DNA from: Marinobacter salicampi
Lineage (GTDB): Bacteria; Pseudomonadota; Gammaproteobacteria; Pseudomonadales; Oleiphilaceae
Assembly (NCBI RefSeq): GCF_011074795.1
Contig: NZ_JAAMPF010000004.1
Coordinates: 1 to 64,000, forward strand
Length of the DNA: 64,000 bases
Direction of reading: 5' to 3'
In this document: piece by piece, positions 37,679 through 47,976 of the stretch
Numbering within the stretch: position 1 is the first letter of the stretch
How the letters are laid out: each line of letters begins with the position of its first letter
Made by a program: the position numbers and the translations under genes
Notes under the pieces: generated by a model
Databases searched by the model: none
Told to the model about the DNA's origin: nothing
Seen by the model: only the letters and a program-made list of their open reading frames with translations

Positions 37679-40531
37679 ATGTTCAAGAAAACTCTAATAA
37701 GCCTTGCCGTGGCGTCCTCACTTGGGCTGACCGGCTGTTTTAGTGATGGGGATACCGGGGCGAATGCGAACCCGGAATATAAGATTACTGATACGACCTA
37801 TGATAAGAGCCTGGTTCGGCCACTTTACAACCCGAACCCGATCGCAAATGATCCGCCAGCACAGTTCCCGGTCAACTCGGACCTGATCCTCCTGCTGGGT
37901 GCGACTCAAAGTGCCAACTTTGACTTTACCGGCACCTCTGCAGGCAGCTCTCCGGCAGACGATGCAATCAACCGGCTTTCAGGATTTTCTACCTCCGGCG
38001 CATTCAGCCAGAAATTCAGCGGCGAACTGAACCCTGACTCGGTCATGGCTAATACCACCGTTTTCCTTGTACCTCTGAATGTGGATCCGGTGCTAGAGAG
38101 GGCGCCAGAAGCTCTGCCTAACACGAACCCATCCAGCATAGTTTCCGATAACCCGTTCCTGAGCGACGAGGGCCTACAGCCCAAATTTCGTGCTGATGTT
38201 GTGAGTCTTGATGGTGGTGTAAACAATGCGATTCGCGTTGTGCCCCTTCAGCCACTGATCGAAGGGCAGAAGTACCTTGTTATTGTGACCGACGATGTAC
38301 AGGGCGCGAACGGTAAGCCTATTGCCCGGTCCATTCAGGATCTGGAAATTGCAGATGGCACACTAGGCAACGCTGCGCTGGAAAACGTTAAGAATATTCT
38401 GGAAAGCTCTGACGCCCTTGGCAATGGCTTCCTGGCAGTGATGGGTGTTGAGGCTGAGTCCGCCCTTTCCTATTCCTTTACTACCAATGCAGACACCGAA
38501 GTTTTGAAGGCGATGATGGCGCCAGCGGCATATGGCCAGGCGCTTGGGGAGAAAGTGGGCTTTACAGCACAGTTGAAGGCGGTGAGAGATAATTTCCCCG
38601 CGCTGAATTTCTCGCAGCTAACGACAAAACTGGGCGATCTTTCTGAAAAAGCAGGCAAACTTGAGGCTAGGCAGCTCAACCCCGCAACGCTGACGGCAGC
38701 TGAACTGGCGGCCATCACCAGACTTGGTGAGCTTCAGAAAATTACGCTGCCTGCGAACATTGAAGCTGCAATCACTGGTGAAGTTGGTAAATCTTTGCAT
38801 TTACCTGTTCCCAGGCCCTCTTTTTTCTCTTCGCCTACGCCTGCCAGTGGCTTGGCCACCATTGAAGGGTTAGCTGCCCAAAACCCCAACAACCCTATTG
38901 TAATAGCCGCTGACGGGGTGCGTGTTTCGCAAGGTGCTATCGCTTTGCCATATTTTCAATCGCTCCCAGGCTCAGATGGTACAGGCCTTTCAACCGGCAG
39001 GTTTGAAGGCAGCACAAGTTTGGAAGCCGGAATCAGTGAATCTCTGGAGCCCGGCGTTGATACCTTCCGCTTTCTAAGAGATACCGACGGCGCGCTCAAC
39101 GTGAACGGCTACTTCCCGTTCCCAGAGCAGAAAGCAACAACTACCGTGCCGGTCGTGGCATTCCACCCAACTTCAGACAATACGAATTGCACGGTAACCG
39201 GTGAACCCGAAGGCGTGACTATATTCCAGCATGGCATTACGGTTGACCGCAGTGTTTCAATGCTTCCAGGAATTTTACTAGCCAACCAGTCCTGCCAGGT
39301 TGTGATTGCAATAGATCAGCCTCTACATGGCCTTGCTGGTGCTACGGCGGGTCTTATTCCGGGTCTTACGCCACTGTCGGAGGCATCGCTTACTGCGGCA
39401 ATACAACCATTTCTTGGCCTCAGCGAGGCACTTGACGATCAGCTCAACGCGCTGATCAGCGCTGACTACGTCGGTGAGCGTCACTTCAATTACACTGCTA
39501 ACGCACAGCAGCAGCCGGTCTCGGCTGATCTTGCAGACGTTGAATCGGGTAGTCTGTTCATTAATCCGTCCAACATGCTTAACAATCGGGATAACCTTCG
39601 TCAAGGCGTTGTCGATCTATTGAACGTGGCTGCATCTGTGCAAACCATGGGCATCACTGGACCGACAAATTCAGGCGAACTTGCAGGCTTGGATCTTCAC
39701 TTTGTGGGCCATTCGCTCGGCGGAATTTCCGGTACGACGTTTGCGTCACTGGTTAACGACCCCACACTGAATGCAACCTTGAAGGGTACCTACCAGGCGG
39801 CTGGCGCTCCCCTGGACTCGCTTACCTTTCCAACACTGTCCACAGTGGTGTTGCATAACACTGGAGGACAGTTAACTCGCCTGATTGAGAACTCTCCGGC
39901 TTTCTCAAGCTCAATCATTGGGGGGCTGGCTGCGGCCGGCGTAAATCAGGGTACGGCTAACTTTGAGAATTTCCTCTATGTGTTCCAGTCGGTTGTTGAT
40001 GCGACGGATCCGGTGAACTTCGCCAAATCCCTTGGTGGCTCAACGAACAATATCCTGATTAGCGAAGTAATTGGTGACTCAACCGTGCCGAACGAAGCAA
40101 ACGTTAACCCACTGGGTGAAGCATTCTCTGCACCGCTTGCATCCACTGAGCCTCTGATGGCATTGATTGATCTGGGTGCTGATGGAGGTACGCTGGCAGA
40201 CGGTGCGGGGCTTAACCTGGTTGAGGCGGGTTCTGCAGCAGGCGAAGGCGCATTGCCAGCAGCATCGTTCTTTGAAGGCGCCAATCCATGCACAGATGCC
40301 AATCACGGCACGTTTGTCGGACCAGCAACACAGCCGGATCCTGAAGATGCGCAATGCCCTGGCGGCTCAAACACCATCCCGGCCTTCTCAGAGATGGTTC
40401 GGCAGACTATCCTAGCCATCGCTGGCGTTCCGGTTCTGACAACAACAAGCCCGGCTCCAGAAGACGCTGCAAACCTGTCAGTATTGGGCGAGAGCGATAC
40501 TCTTGAGAGCGCACTGGATCAAGACGAATAA
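37679..40531 (+). CDS. VolA/Pla-1-type surface lipase, lipoprotein
   Basis: A 950-aa predicted lipoprotein: signal peptide and lipobox LTGC with Cys20, followed by F-S, compatible with outer-membrane sorting. An N-terminal domain resembles the bacterial lipase N-domain of Pla-1/VolA proteins. The lipase core has the nucleophile elbow HFVGHSLGGISG with Ser about residue 679. Family members act as extracellular or surface (lyso)phospholipases. The 950-aa length exceeds typical VolA. It is followed by a strong terminator, so it is its own unit. Confidence 0.87.
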   Translation: MFKKTLISLAVASSLGLTGCFSDGDTGANANPEYKITDTTYDKSLVRPLYNPNPIANDPPAQFPVNSDLILLLGATQSANFDFTGTSAGSSPADDAINRLSGFSTSGAFSQKFSGELNPDSVMANTTVFLVPLNVDPVLERAPEALPNTNPSSIVSDNPFLSDEGLQPKFRADVVSLDGGVNNAIRVVPLQPLIEGQKYLVIVTDDVQGANGKPIARSIQDLEIADGTLGNAALENVKNILESSDALGNGFLAVMGVEAESALSYSFTTNADTEVLKAMMAPAAYGQALGEKVGFTAQLKAVRDNFPALNFSQLTTKLGDLSEKAGKLEARQLNPATLTAAELAAITRLGELQKITLPANIEAAITGEVGKSLHLPVPRPSFFSSPTPASGLATIEGLAAQNPNNPIVIAADGVRVSQGAIALPYFQSLPGSDGTGLSTGRFEGSTSLEAGISESLEPGVDTFRFLRDTDGALNVNGYFPFPEQKATTTVPVVAFHPTSDNTNCTVTGEPEGVTIFQHGITVDRSVSMLPGILLANQSCQVVIAIDQPLHGLAGATAGLIPGLTPLSEASLTAAIQPFLGLSEALDDQLNALISADYVGERHFNYTANAQQQPVSADLADVESGSLFINPSNMLNNRDNLRQGVVDLLNVAASVQTMGITGPTNSGELAGLDLHFVGHSLGGISGTTFASLVNDPTLNATLKGTYQAAGAPLDSLTFPTLSTVVLHNTGGQLTRLIENSPAFSSSIIGGLAAAGVNQGTANFENFLYVFQSVVDATDPVNFAKSLGGSTNNILISEVIGDSTVPNEANVNPLGEAFSAPLASTEPLMALIDLGADGGTLADGAGLNLVEAGSAAGEGALPAASFFEGANPCTDANHGTFVGPATQPDPEDAQCPGGSNTIPAFSEMVRQTILAIAGVPVLTTTSPAPEDAANLSVLGESDTLESALDQDE

Positions 40532-40549
40532 CTCGAGCTGAAACTTGAA

Positions 40550-40575
40550 AGCCCCGGTTCGCCGGGGCTTTTTTT
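40550..40575 (+). terminator. Intrinsic terminator of the lipase gene
   Basis: GCCCCGG-TTCG-CCGGGGC (40551-40568) followed by seven T residues: a textbook terminator with a UUCG loop. The remaining ~310 nt to the next gene holds short ORFs only; I see no further feature except the hairpin at 40885-40922. Confidence 0.93.
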
Positions 40576-40884
40576 GCCTCGCGTTTGCCTCAATGAAATA
40601 CCGGCTAGGCTCCACATGACTACCAATCAGGCCCAAGGCTCGGGATAATGGCTCTAGCTTGGTGTATTCGCCCTCTCAAAGCATGTGCCCACCAATTACT
40701 GCTGTCTTTTAACACCGCTAGGCCCTGGAGCTAGGCAGGGCATAGTCCTGAAGTGTGAGCTGTAGAAATGAATCACCAAGGAATGAACAACGTACATCGG
40801 GTATGGGGTAAAGCAGTTCGACCGTTCATCCAGTCCGGTACTGGAGCCATGGTAATGGAGAGAAACTGGAGGAGAGCGAAGAAA

Positions 40885-40922
40885 CTCAGGGCTACCCACT
40901 CTTACACGAGGGCCGCCCTGAG
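40885..40922 (-). terminator. Terminator of the first acylase gene
   Basis: CTCAGGGC (40885-40892) and GCCCTGAG (40915-40922) make an 8-bp stem just past the stop on the minus strand, followed by TTTCTTC. It corresponds in position to the hairpin behind the paralogue. Confidence 0.6.
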
Positions 40923-40935
40923 CAATCCGTAGTAA

Positions 40936-43614
40936 TTACTGGGTAATAGTCATCTCACCCTGAGGCAGAACATTGGCTGCAATGTCTTCTTCACTAAAGA
41001 ACAGTTGGCGGTACTCCTTATTCGAGTACTGCACACTCTGGTCCTTGAAGTTAGGTGACATGGGATCCGTGGACTGTGAGTAACTCAGCAGACCATAAGC
41101 CTCAGGTCCGTTATCGGTGAACTCAAGCCCAAAGTGCCAGCTTGTACCACGGGCCATTAGCCAGCCATCAACATTGTCGGTGCCGTCAGACAGGCCCGCT
41201 GTGTCATCGATTGTCGAAGGATCAATTCGCGGGAACCGTGTATCCTCAGCAAACTCTGAGTCCACAACACCGATCGCGTTAAAGGCCCCGTCAACGTTGC
41301 CGTCACCGCCATGCCAGGGAATCGGATCGGTCAGGAAAACCGGCACTTGCGCTGTTCCTGGCTGAGCACCACCTGAAGGACGGTAGTACTGCAGGCTTCC
41401 CAGCTCATCCGTTGGAAGAATACTCTGGGACTTGAGCGCAGTTACCCCGGCAGCCAGGGCTTGCAGCATCGAATCCTCGGGGGTCCCTTTATTGGTATCA
41501 GAAGGAGAAGAAGGCGTTCCAACAGGGTCATCCGGGCGGAAGCCAACGGTCAGATCCGTGTCAGACTGATTGTGATAGTTCGCAATAAATACGCGGAAGA
41601 TGTGGGCCCCAACACTGTCGATGTTGTATAGACCGTCCCAGCTCTGAAGCGCATCACACCAGCTGGTCAGATCTTCACCAGCAACCGTGGCAGAACCGAT
41701 AGCATCACACCTCTGCTGTAGTTCGGGCAGAAATTGCTCAGCGTACCAGGCACGGTTATTCCAGATCACACCGATCAGCTCTTCGGCACTGAACTTACCG
41801 TCCTGTCCTGCTGGTGCTGGGGCAGTCGGCATGCCCGTATCCATGGGATTCTGAAGCATTTTCAGGCCGAGCCGGGTGCGGGGATTGATTTCGGACTTCT
41901 CTGGCCCGAACAGGGGCGAGAAACCGGTTAGGAAAGCATCTGGGTTAGTGGCCCAATGACTGCTATTGGAGTTCTGAACCCAGTCGGTGCGTACAAGTTT
42001 GGGTTTGTTCTCGTACGGTACCAGTCCGTTGCAAGGCCCTTCCACCCAATCATCTTCAGACGTACTGCCATCCAGGAGCGTAATACCTTCCTCGAATAGA
42101 GCTGCGTACGCCGGGCTGAACTGACGCTTGAAGTTTACAAGGGCGATGGATTTTTCCGATAGATTCGGAACCGAACTGCTGTCTATGTAGAAAGCATTTC
42201 CTTGGTCGTCCGCATAGGTGGTGTTCGTCCAGAGTGTAGTGCCACACTCCTCGAACACATTCTGGAATTCATCCAAATTGGTCGCCAGGCTCATTTTCAA
42301 CCATGTATCCAGTAACTGGTTCGTGTTGGCATTGGCATCCCGATAAGTATAAGCAGCAGGGGAATTATTTACGGCACCGTTAGAACCCCAGGCAGGCAGT
42401 TCGTCATCGACTGCATTAGCCGCGAGCATCGGGCCATACTCGCTGAAATAGAAGTCGCGTTCGAGAACCATCGGTTCCGTGCCGCCCATTTTCACCTCGA
42501 TCTGGAAGGTTTCAACCTTTATGGGACGCTCTTCGCCGTCCTTAATATAGGTGAGGTTATCCCCATCTTTTAGGGTGAGTTCGTACCAGGTAAACCTTTG
42601 GCTGGCGCTCACAGTATGTGACCAGGCCAGGTTCTCATTGAAATTGATCAAAGGTATAGCGGTCCCTAACAGGCCTGCCCCATGTGTATTAAGGTAGCCC
42701 GGAACCGTCATCTGCACTTCGTACAAACGGCGGTGGCCAGTGTAGGGAAAATGAGGATTTGCCAACAGTGCTCCACGGCCCTGTTCGGTCATGGTTTTGC
42801 CTATACCCCAGGCGTTGCTGGCCAGACCCATCTGCTCAAAGCCACGGTAGGAGCCAGCCCCTTTCTCCGCAGTTGCGACCACCTGTTTCAACAGTTTCTC
42901 TACCTTATCGGTATCAGTCACCGGGTTCACAGGAGTAGGCGCGGGGCTCTCGTCCCGAGGAACAGCGAGAAATACAGCCCCGGTGGCAAAAGCTGCGCCA
43001 CTGGCGTACTGCGCTGCAATCCGATAGTGGGCAAGCAGATCTACAGGCGTAATCGTTTGTACCCATTCAGCATTTCTGCAGTCGGCTGGCAAGTCCGCAG
43101 GATCGGTTTCCTCAACGTACTTGTTGTACCCAGCCGAAAAGCCCTCGACCATAGCGCGGCTCTCAGGATTGAGATCGTCAACCTGTTCCTCCGCTCCGCT
43201 GTATATTCGCTGCGCTTTATAGCTGAAATCATTCACTATATTCAGCCCGACGCCAAACAGGGCATCTGGCCCAGGCCCGAAATACTTCGACCGCTCGCTC
43301 CGCGCCTTTACGATAGCCTCCGCCAGCAGGCAAACGTTGTCCTGTGCCTGGGCATAGCCATGCCCAAACGCGGCGGAAGAAAGGTTATCTGCAGTTACAT
43401 GAGGAACGCCTCCAGTTGTCCGCCGAATTGTTGCGGCTAGCTTTCCGTTGGCGGGAAACAACTGTTCGTTAACCTCGTTATTGTCACTCGAGCTCGAAGA
43501 CGAACTCCCACCGTCAAAGCAACCGGTTAACAGCACACTACCCGCTAGCGCGAGCCCCGTGGCATACCGTCTCATCACGGCCGACGATCGGGGTGAGTTT
43601 GAGTCCACTTTCAT
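40936..43614 (-). CDS. Penicillin-acylase-family Ntn hydrolase, lipoprotein (copy 1)
   Basis: A predicted ~892-aa outer-membrane lipoprotein with lipobox LLTGC (Cys32) followed by FDGG and a serine run. The body matches the penicillin/AHL acylase family. The N-terminal alpha-chain block is GGVPHVTADNLSSAAFGHGYA, then the processing site LASNAW, where Ser266 would become the N-terminal nucleophile of the beta chain. The usual residue before it is Gly; here it is Ala. Substrate is unknown; N-acyl compounds such as acyl-homoserine lactones or lipoamino acids are plausible. The ATG at 43614 follows AAGGAAGGGAAA. Strongly similar to the next gene: a tandem duplication. Confidence 0.88.
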   Translation of the reverse strand: MKVDSNSPRSSAVMRRYATGLALAGSVLLTGCFDGGSSSSSSSDNNEVNEQLFPANGKLAATIRRTTGGVPHVTADNLSSAAFGHGYAQAQDNVCLLAEAIVKARSERSKYFGPGPDALFGVGLNIVNDFSYKAQRIYSGAEEQVDDLNPESRAMVEGFSAGYNKYVEETDPADLPADCRNAEWVQTITPVDLLAHYRIAAQYASGAAFATGAVFLAVPRDESPAPTPVNPVTDTDKVEKLLKQVVATAEKGAGSYRGFEQMGLASNAWGIGKTMTEQGRGALLANPHFPYTGHRRLYEVQMTVPGYLNTHGAGLLGTAIPLINFNENLAWSHTVSASQRFTWYELTLKDGDNLTYIKDGEERPIKVETFQIEVKMGGTEPMVLERDFYFSEYGPMLAANAVDDELPAWGSNGAVNNSPAAYTYRDANANTNQLLDTWLKMSLATNLDEFQNVFEECGTTLWTNTTYADDQGNAFYIDSSSVPNLSEKSIALVNFKRQFSPAYAALFEEGITLLDGSTSEDDWVEGPCNGLVPYENKPKLVRTDWVQNSNSSHWATNPDAFLTGFSPLFGPEKSEINPRTRLGLKMLQNPMDTGMPTAPAPAGQDGKFSAEELIGVIWNNRAWYAEQFLPELQQRCDAIGSATVAGEDLTSWCDALQSWDGLYNIDSVGAHIFRVFIANYHNQSDTDLTVGFRPDDPVGTPSSPSDTNKGTPEDSMLQALAAGVTALKSQSILPTDELGSLQYYRPSGGAQPGTAQVPVFLTDPIPWHGGDGNVDGAFNAIGVVDSEFAEDTRFPRIDPSTIDDTAGLSDGTDNVDGWLMARGTSWHFGLEFTDNGPEAYGLLSYSQSTDPMSPNFKDQSVQYSNKEYRQLFFSEEDIAANVLPQGEMTITQ

Positions 43615-43849
43615 AGTCTTTCCCTTCCTTTTTCTCATTGTTTTTATAGATCAGCACCTCTGCCAATCTCATATAAAATTAGCAGAGAAAGGCCATTTTC
43701 GCCCTAAACAGTAGGAATCTATTCAATTTAAAAAGGCCGAAATTCACGGAATGAGTAGGCAAGATTTAAGCGGAAATGCACGGCCACTGGCTGTACGGCT
43801 ATTTCGGTGGCGCTGGTTCAGGTGGGGAAAATACTGGAACGAAAAACTC

Positions 43850-43882
43850 CGGGCGGCCCAGTCTCGCAGGCCAGGCCGCCCG
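43850..43882 (-). terminator. Terminator of the second acylase gene
   Basis: CGGGCGGCC (43850-43858) and GGCCGCCCG (43874-43882) form a 9-bp stem, followed on the minus strand by GAGTTTTTC. It separates the two acylase genes, so copy 1 needs its own promoter in the AT-rich 43615-43849 gap. Confidence 0.8.
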
Positions 43883-43895
43883 GCAGGCGAACAAT

Positions 43896-46559
43896 CTATT
43901 GGGAGACAGTCACCTCACCCTGAGGCAGAACATTTGCTGCAATATCTTCTTCAGTAAAGAACAGTTTGCGAGGCTCCTTGTTTGAGTACTGGATACTCTG
44001 ATCGACAAAGTAAGGCGACATGGGATCAGTGGACTGTGAGTAGCTCATCAGGCCATAGGCTTCGGGCCCGTTGTCGGTAAACTCCAGACCAAAATGCCAG
44101 GTCGTACCCCGTAGGACCATCCAGCCATCCACACCGTTTGAACCGTCTGAGAGACCTGCCGTGTTGTCGATGGTTGTGGATGCGATGATAGGGAAGCGGG
44201 TGTCTTCGGCAACCGCACCTTCTGCAGCGTCCATGGCCTGTATATCGTTAAAGGCGCCGTCGACGTCGCCGTTGCCACCATGCCAGGGAATCGGATCTGT
44301 TAGAAAAACCGCAACTTCGTCGGTACCTGGTTTCGCGCCGCCCGAGGGCCGGTAGTATTGAAGCGAGCCGAGCTCAGCCGTTGGCTGTATGCCCTGAGCT
44401 TCAAGTATGGCCACACCGGCCGCCAGGGCCTGGAGCATGGTGTCCTGCTCGGTTCCAGCACCCACCTCCGATGGCGTCGAGGGCGTGCCGACTGGATCGT
44501 CGGGCCTGAAATCTACCGTCAGATCGGTGGCGAACTGGGTGCGATAATTGGCCATGAATACCCGGAAGACATGCGCGCCGACACTGTCGATATTGTACAG
44601 GCCATCCCAGCTATGGAGCGCATCGCACCAGGCTGTCAGGTCCAGACCCGCCACCGGGCTAGCGCCGATAGCTGTACAACGCTGCCTCAGCTCGGGCAGG
44701 AACTGCTCCGCGTACAAGGCACGGTTATTCCATACCACCCCGAGAAGCTCCTTGGCATTGAACTTCCCATCTTGCCCTGCCGGCAGGGGCGCGTCCGGCA
44801 TGCCAGGCTCCATGGGATTCTGGAGCATCTTCAGCCCCAATCTGGTCCGTGGGTTGAGCTCTGCCTTCTCCGGCCCGAACAGAGGCGAGTAGCCGGTCAG
44901 GAACTCATCGGGGTTGGTGGCCCAATGGCTGCTGTTTGAATTCTGCACCCAATCTGTCCTGACGAGCTTTGGCTTGTGCTCATAGGGAACCAGGCCGTTA
45001 CATGACCCTTCGATCCAATCATCTTCAGAGGTACTGCCATCCAGCAACGTAACGCCGGCATTGAACAACTCTGCATATTCAGGGCTGGCCTGGCGTTTGA
45101 AGTTGATTAGCGCGATCGATTTATCCGAGAGATTTGGAACCGAGCTGCTATCAATGAAAAACGCATTGCCCTGGTCATCGGCATAGGTGACGTTGACCCA
45201 AAGCGTGGTACCACATTCTTCGAAAACACTCTGAAACTCATCCAGATTGCTAGCGCGACTCATCTTTAGCCAGGTATCCAACAGGTCACTGGAATCGGCA
45301 TTCGCGTCGCGATAGGTGTAAGCGACAGGAGCCTGGCTGACCGGACTCGGGTCCCCCCATGCAGGCAAGGGGTTTTCACCCTCATGGAGGGCCAGCATGG
45401 GGCCGTATTCGCTGAAATAAAACTCCCGCTCCAGAACCACCGGCTCCGGAACGCCAGGCATTGCGACTTCTATCTGAAAGGTTTCAGACGTTACTGGGCG
45501 CTCCTCACCATCCTTGATATAGGTGAGAGCATCACCCTCTTTAAGGGTCAGCTCGTACCAGGTAAATCGCCGGCTTGCAGAGTTGGTATGGGACCAGCCG
45601 AGGTTCTCGTTGAAGTTGATCAGAGGTATGGCCGTACCCAACAGGCCTGCACCATGGACGTTCAGGTACCCCGGAACGGTCATCTGCACTTCGTACAGGC
45701 GTCGGTGGCCGGTAAAGGGAAAGTGGGGGTTTGACATCAGGGCGCCTCGGCCCTGCTCTGTCATGGTTTTACCGATGGCCCAAGCGTTGCTAGCCAGGCC
45801 AGTATTCAGAAAGTTCCTGTCAGCGCGAGACTGCTTTTCGGCGGTGGCAACCACCTGTTTCTGCAGGTTCTTGAGCTCATCCGTGGTCGCTACGCCATCG
45901 GCGGGGGTCGGCGCCGGGCTCATATGGGGAGGTACGGCACCAAACACCGCACCGGTGGCAAAAAGCGCTCCGCTGGCATACTGGCCAACAATGCGGTAAT
46001 AAGCGATCAGGTCCGCGGGGGTGATTTCCTTGACCCACTCGGCGTTACGGCACTGTGCCGGTAAATCGGCAGGGTCTGTTTCCACGACGTACCGGTTGTA
46101 GCCTTCCGTGAAACCCTCGACCAGGGCCCGGGTTTCCGGAGTAAGCTCTTCAAACTGCTGCCCTGCCCCACTATGAATTCCCTGGGCCTTATAGCTGAAG
46201 TCACTAATTATATTGATGTCTTTCGGGCCAGCTCCGAAATATTTTGATCGCTCGCTCCGGGCTTTTACGAAAGCCTCGGCCAAGAGGCAGACATTATCCT
46301 GTGCCTGCGCATACCCGTGCCCGAATGCGGCAGAAGAAAGGTTGCTTGCGGTTATGTGGGGTACGCCACCGTCTGTCCGGCGAATTGTGGCGCTGAGCTT
46401 GCCGTCAGCCGGAAATAATTGTTCGTTGATCTGGTCGCCTGAACCCGAATCTCCCCCGTCAAAACAACCGGTCAAAAGTAGGCCAGCTGCAAGCGCCAAC
46501 CCCATCGCATATCGTCCCGGCAATACGCACGATTGGGCAAAAATTGAAGTCAATTTCAT
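43896..46559 (-). CDS. Penicillin-acylase-family Ntn hydrolase, lipoprotein (copy 2)
   Basis: An 887-aa paralogue of copy 1. Lipobox LLLTGC with Cys32 precedes FDGGDSGSG. The same blocks appear: GGVPHITASNLSSAAFGHGY, LASNAW with Ser257 as predicted nucleophile, and YADDQGNAFFIDSSSVPNLS. Alpha and beta chains should be separated by self-cleavage. The two proteins differ mainly in the post-lipobox linker and scattered loop residues. ATG is preceded by GGGAAGGGA. It is divergent from the diguanylate cyclase across a 247-nt AT-rich gap that should hold both promoters. Confidence 0.88.
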   Translation of the reverse strand: MKLTSIFAQSCVLPGRYAMGLALAAGLLLTGCFDGGDSGSGDQINEQLFPADGKLSATIRRTDGGVPHITASNLSSAAFGHGYAQAQDNVCLLAEAFVKARSERSKYFGAGPKDINIISDFSYKAQGIHSGAGQQFEELTPETRALVEGFTEGYNRYVVETDPADLPAQCRNAEWVKEITPADLIAYYRIVGQYASGALFATGAVFGAVPPHMSPAPTPADGVATTDELKNLQKQVVATAEKQSRADRNFLNTGLASNAWAIGKTMTEQGRGALMSNPHFPFTGHRRLYEVQMTVPGYLNVHGAGLLGTAIPLINFNENLGWSHTNSASRRFTWYELTLKEGDALTYIKDGEERPVTSETFQIEVAMPGVPEPVVLEREFYFSEYGPMLALHEGENPLPAWGDPSPVSQAPVAYTYRDANADSSDLLDTWLKMSRASNLDEFQSVFEECGTTLWVNVTYADDQGNAFFIDSSSVPNLSDKSIALINFKRQASPEYAELFNAGVTLLDGSTSEDDWIEGSCNGLVPYEHKPKLVRTDWVQNSNSSHWATNPDEFLTGYSPLFGPEKAELNPRTRLGLKMLQNPMEPGMPDAPLPAGQDGKFNAKELLGVVWNNRALYAEQFLPELRQRCTAIGASPVAGLDLTAWCDALHSWDGLYNIDSVGAHVFRVFMANYRTQFATDLTVDFRPDDPVGTPSTPSEVGAGTEQDTMLQALAAGVAILEAQGIQPTAELGSLQYYRPSGGAKPGTDEVAVFLTDPIPWHGGNGDVDGAFNDIQAMDAAEGAVAEDTRFPIIASTTIDNTAGLSDGSNGVDGWMVLRGTTWHFGLEFTDNGPEAYGLMSYSQSTDPMSPYFVDQSIQYSNKEPRKLFFTEEDIAANVLPQGEVTVSQ

Positions 46560-46806
46560 ACTATATCCCTTCCCTGTGGTCGTTTTTTCTTATCGATCAG
46601 CCCCTCCGCCAACCTACTCCTAAACTACCAGATAACGCTTGGTTCCGCTTACAAAACGTAACATATTCCGCTTTTAAATGGTTGTATAAACTACATTTAT
46701 AGTCATTCAGGGGAAACTTTAAGGTCTTGTGATCTGAAGCAAAGCAATTGCGTATCCAACGGCTACACTGTATGGCGACTATCCAATAAAAACAGCAAGT
46801 CATTTC

Positions 46807-47976
46807 ATGGCATCCGTGAGTTCAGACGAGGACACCCCCTCTCCTTCAGACCAGTCTGAGCAGGATCTCGTTCCCCGCCACCAGTGCCTGCGGAAAAGGC
46901 GCCTGGGCATGTCGCTTATTTCCTATTTCGTCACCTTCGCCGTGGTGGTGTTCTGTTGGTACCAGGGCATGGTTCCGGGACGGGTCGTGGGCCAGTTTGC
47001 GCTTTTCTCCATCGTCCTGAACGGCGCGTTCTGGGTACTGATTCAGTCAGATTTCAATCTGCGCTTTAAAGACCCGAGCATGACCGGCGCCCAGATGGTG
47101 CTATCGCTATTGCCCGCGCTCTGGGTCATGTTTCACCTGGACGCCGGCCAGGCACGGGCCGCCTTTCTCATGATTGCCATGGTACCGCTGCTTTATGGCA
47201 TTCTGGCCCTGAGTCTCCGTCAATTCCTGGCCGTGAGCCTGTGGTTTATCGCTCTGTACGGCTTACTCTATCTGGCGATCTGGACCTTCAAGCCGCACCT
47301 GCTGACCGGCGCCCGGGATATGGTACAGACCCTGGCCTTTGTGCTTGTCATGGCGGAAATGGCCATCATCGGGGGCTTCATCAGTGGCCTGCGGGGCAAG
47401 CTCCGGGACCGGAACCGCGACCTCAAGGCAGCCATGGCCCGGATTCAGGAGCTGGTGAATGTTGATGACCTGACCGGAGTCTATAACCGCCGGCGTTTGT
47501 TCGAGGTTATCTCCGAGGAGTCCAGCCGCTACAGCCGCACCCCCGGCTCGTTCTCCCTGTGCCTGCTGGACATCGATCATTTCAAGGAAGTGAATGACAG
47601 CTATGGCCACCAGGCTGGCGACACCATCCTCAAGACCGTGGCCCAGTGTGTCGCGAACGACCTCAGAGCCATTGACTGTTTCGGACGCTATGGTGGCGAA
47701 GAGTTCCTGATCGTGCTGCCCCAAACTCCCCTCAACGGCGCCAGCGTCAAGGCCGAGCGAGTCCGCAAAGCCATTGAAGAGCTGCGTTTCCCCCAAATCA
47801 CCGACGCACTCCGGATTAGCGTTTCCATCGGAGTCGCTGAATACGTGTGCGGGGAAAATACTGACGAAACCCTGGCCCGGGCTGACCAGGCTCTCTATCG
47901 GGCCAAAGACAGCGGGCGCAACCAGGTGATTACCAGCGCTGCCCCGGGCCCTTCTGCGGCAGTGGCAGCGGACTGA
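46807..47976 (+). CDS. Membrane diguanylate cyclase
   Basis: A 389-aa protein with about six transmembrane helices (residues ~35-205) and a C-terminal GGDEF domain that makes c-di-GMP from GTP. The signature is GGEEF at 296-300. An inhibitory site RAID lies exactly five residues before it (RxxD-N5-GGEEF), so product feedback inhibition is expected. Start of the domain is VDDLTGVYNRRRLFEVI. The ligand of the membrane part is unknown. Confidence 0.92.
   Translation: MASVSSDEDTPSPSDQSEQDLVPRHQCLRKRRLGMSLISYFVTFAVVVFCWYQGMVPGRVVGQFALFSIVLNGAFWVLIQSDFNLRFKDPSMTGAQMVLSLLPALWVMFHLDAGQARAAFLMIAMVPLLYGILALSLRQFLAVSLWFIALYGLLYLAIWTFKPHLLTGARDMVQTLAFVLVMAEMAIIGGFISGLRGKLRDRNRDLKAAMARIQELVNVDDLTGVYNRRRLFEVISEESSRYSRTPGSFSLCLLDIDHFKEVNDSYGHQAGDTILKTVAQCVANDLRAIDCFGRYGGEEFLIVLPQTPLNGASVKAERVRKAIEELRFPQITDALRISVSIGVAEYVCGENTDETLARADQALYRAKDSGRNQVITSAAPGPSAAVAAD

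Noticed and set aside
40696..40899. 67-aa frame between the lipase and the first acylase
   Set aside because: No ribosome binding site, no family signal, unusual composition.
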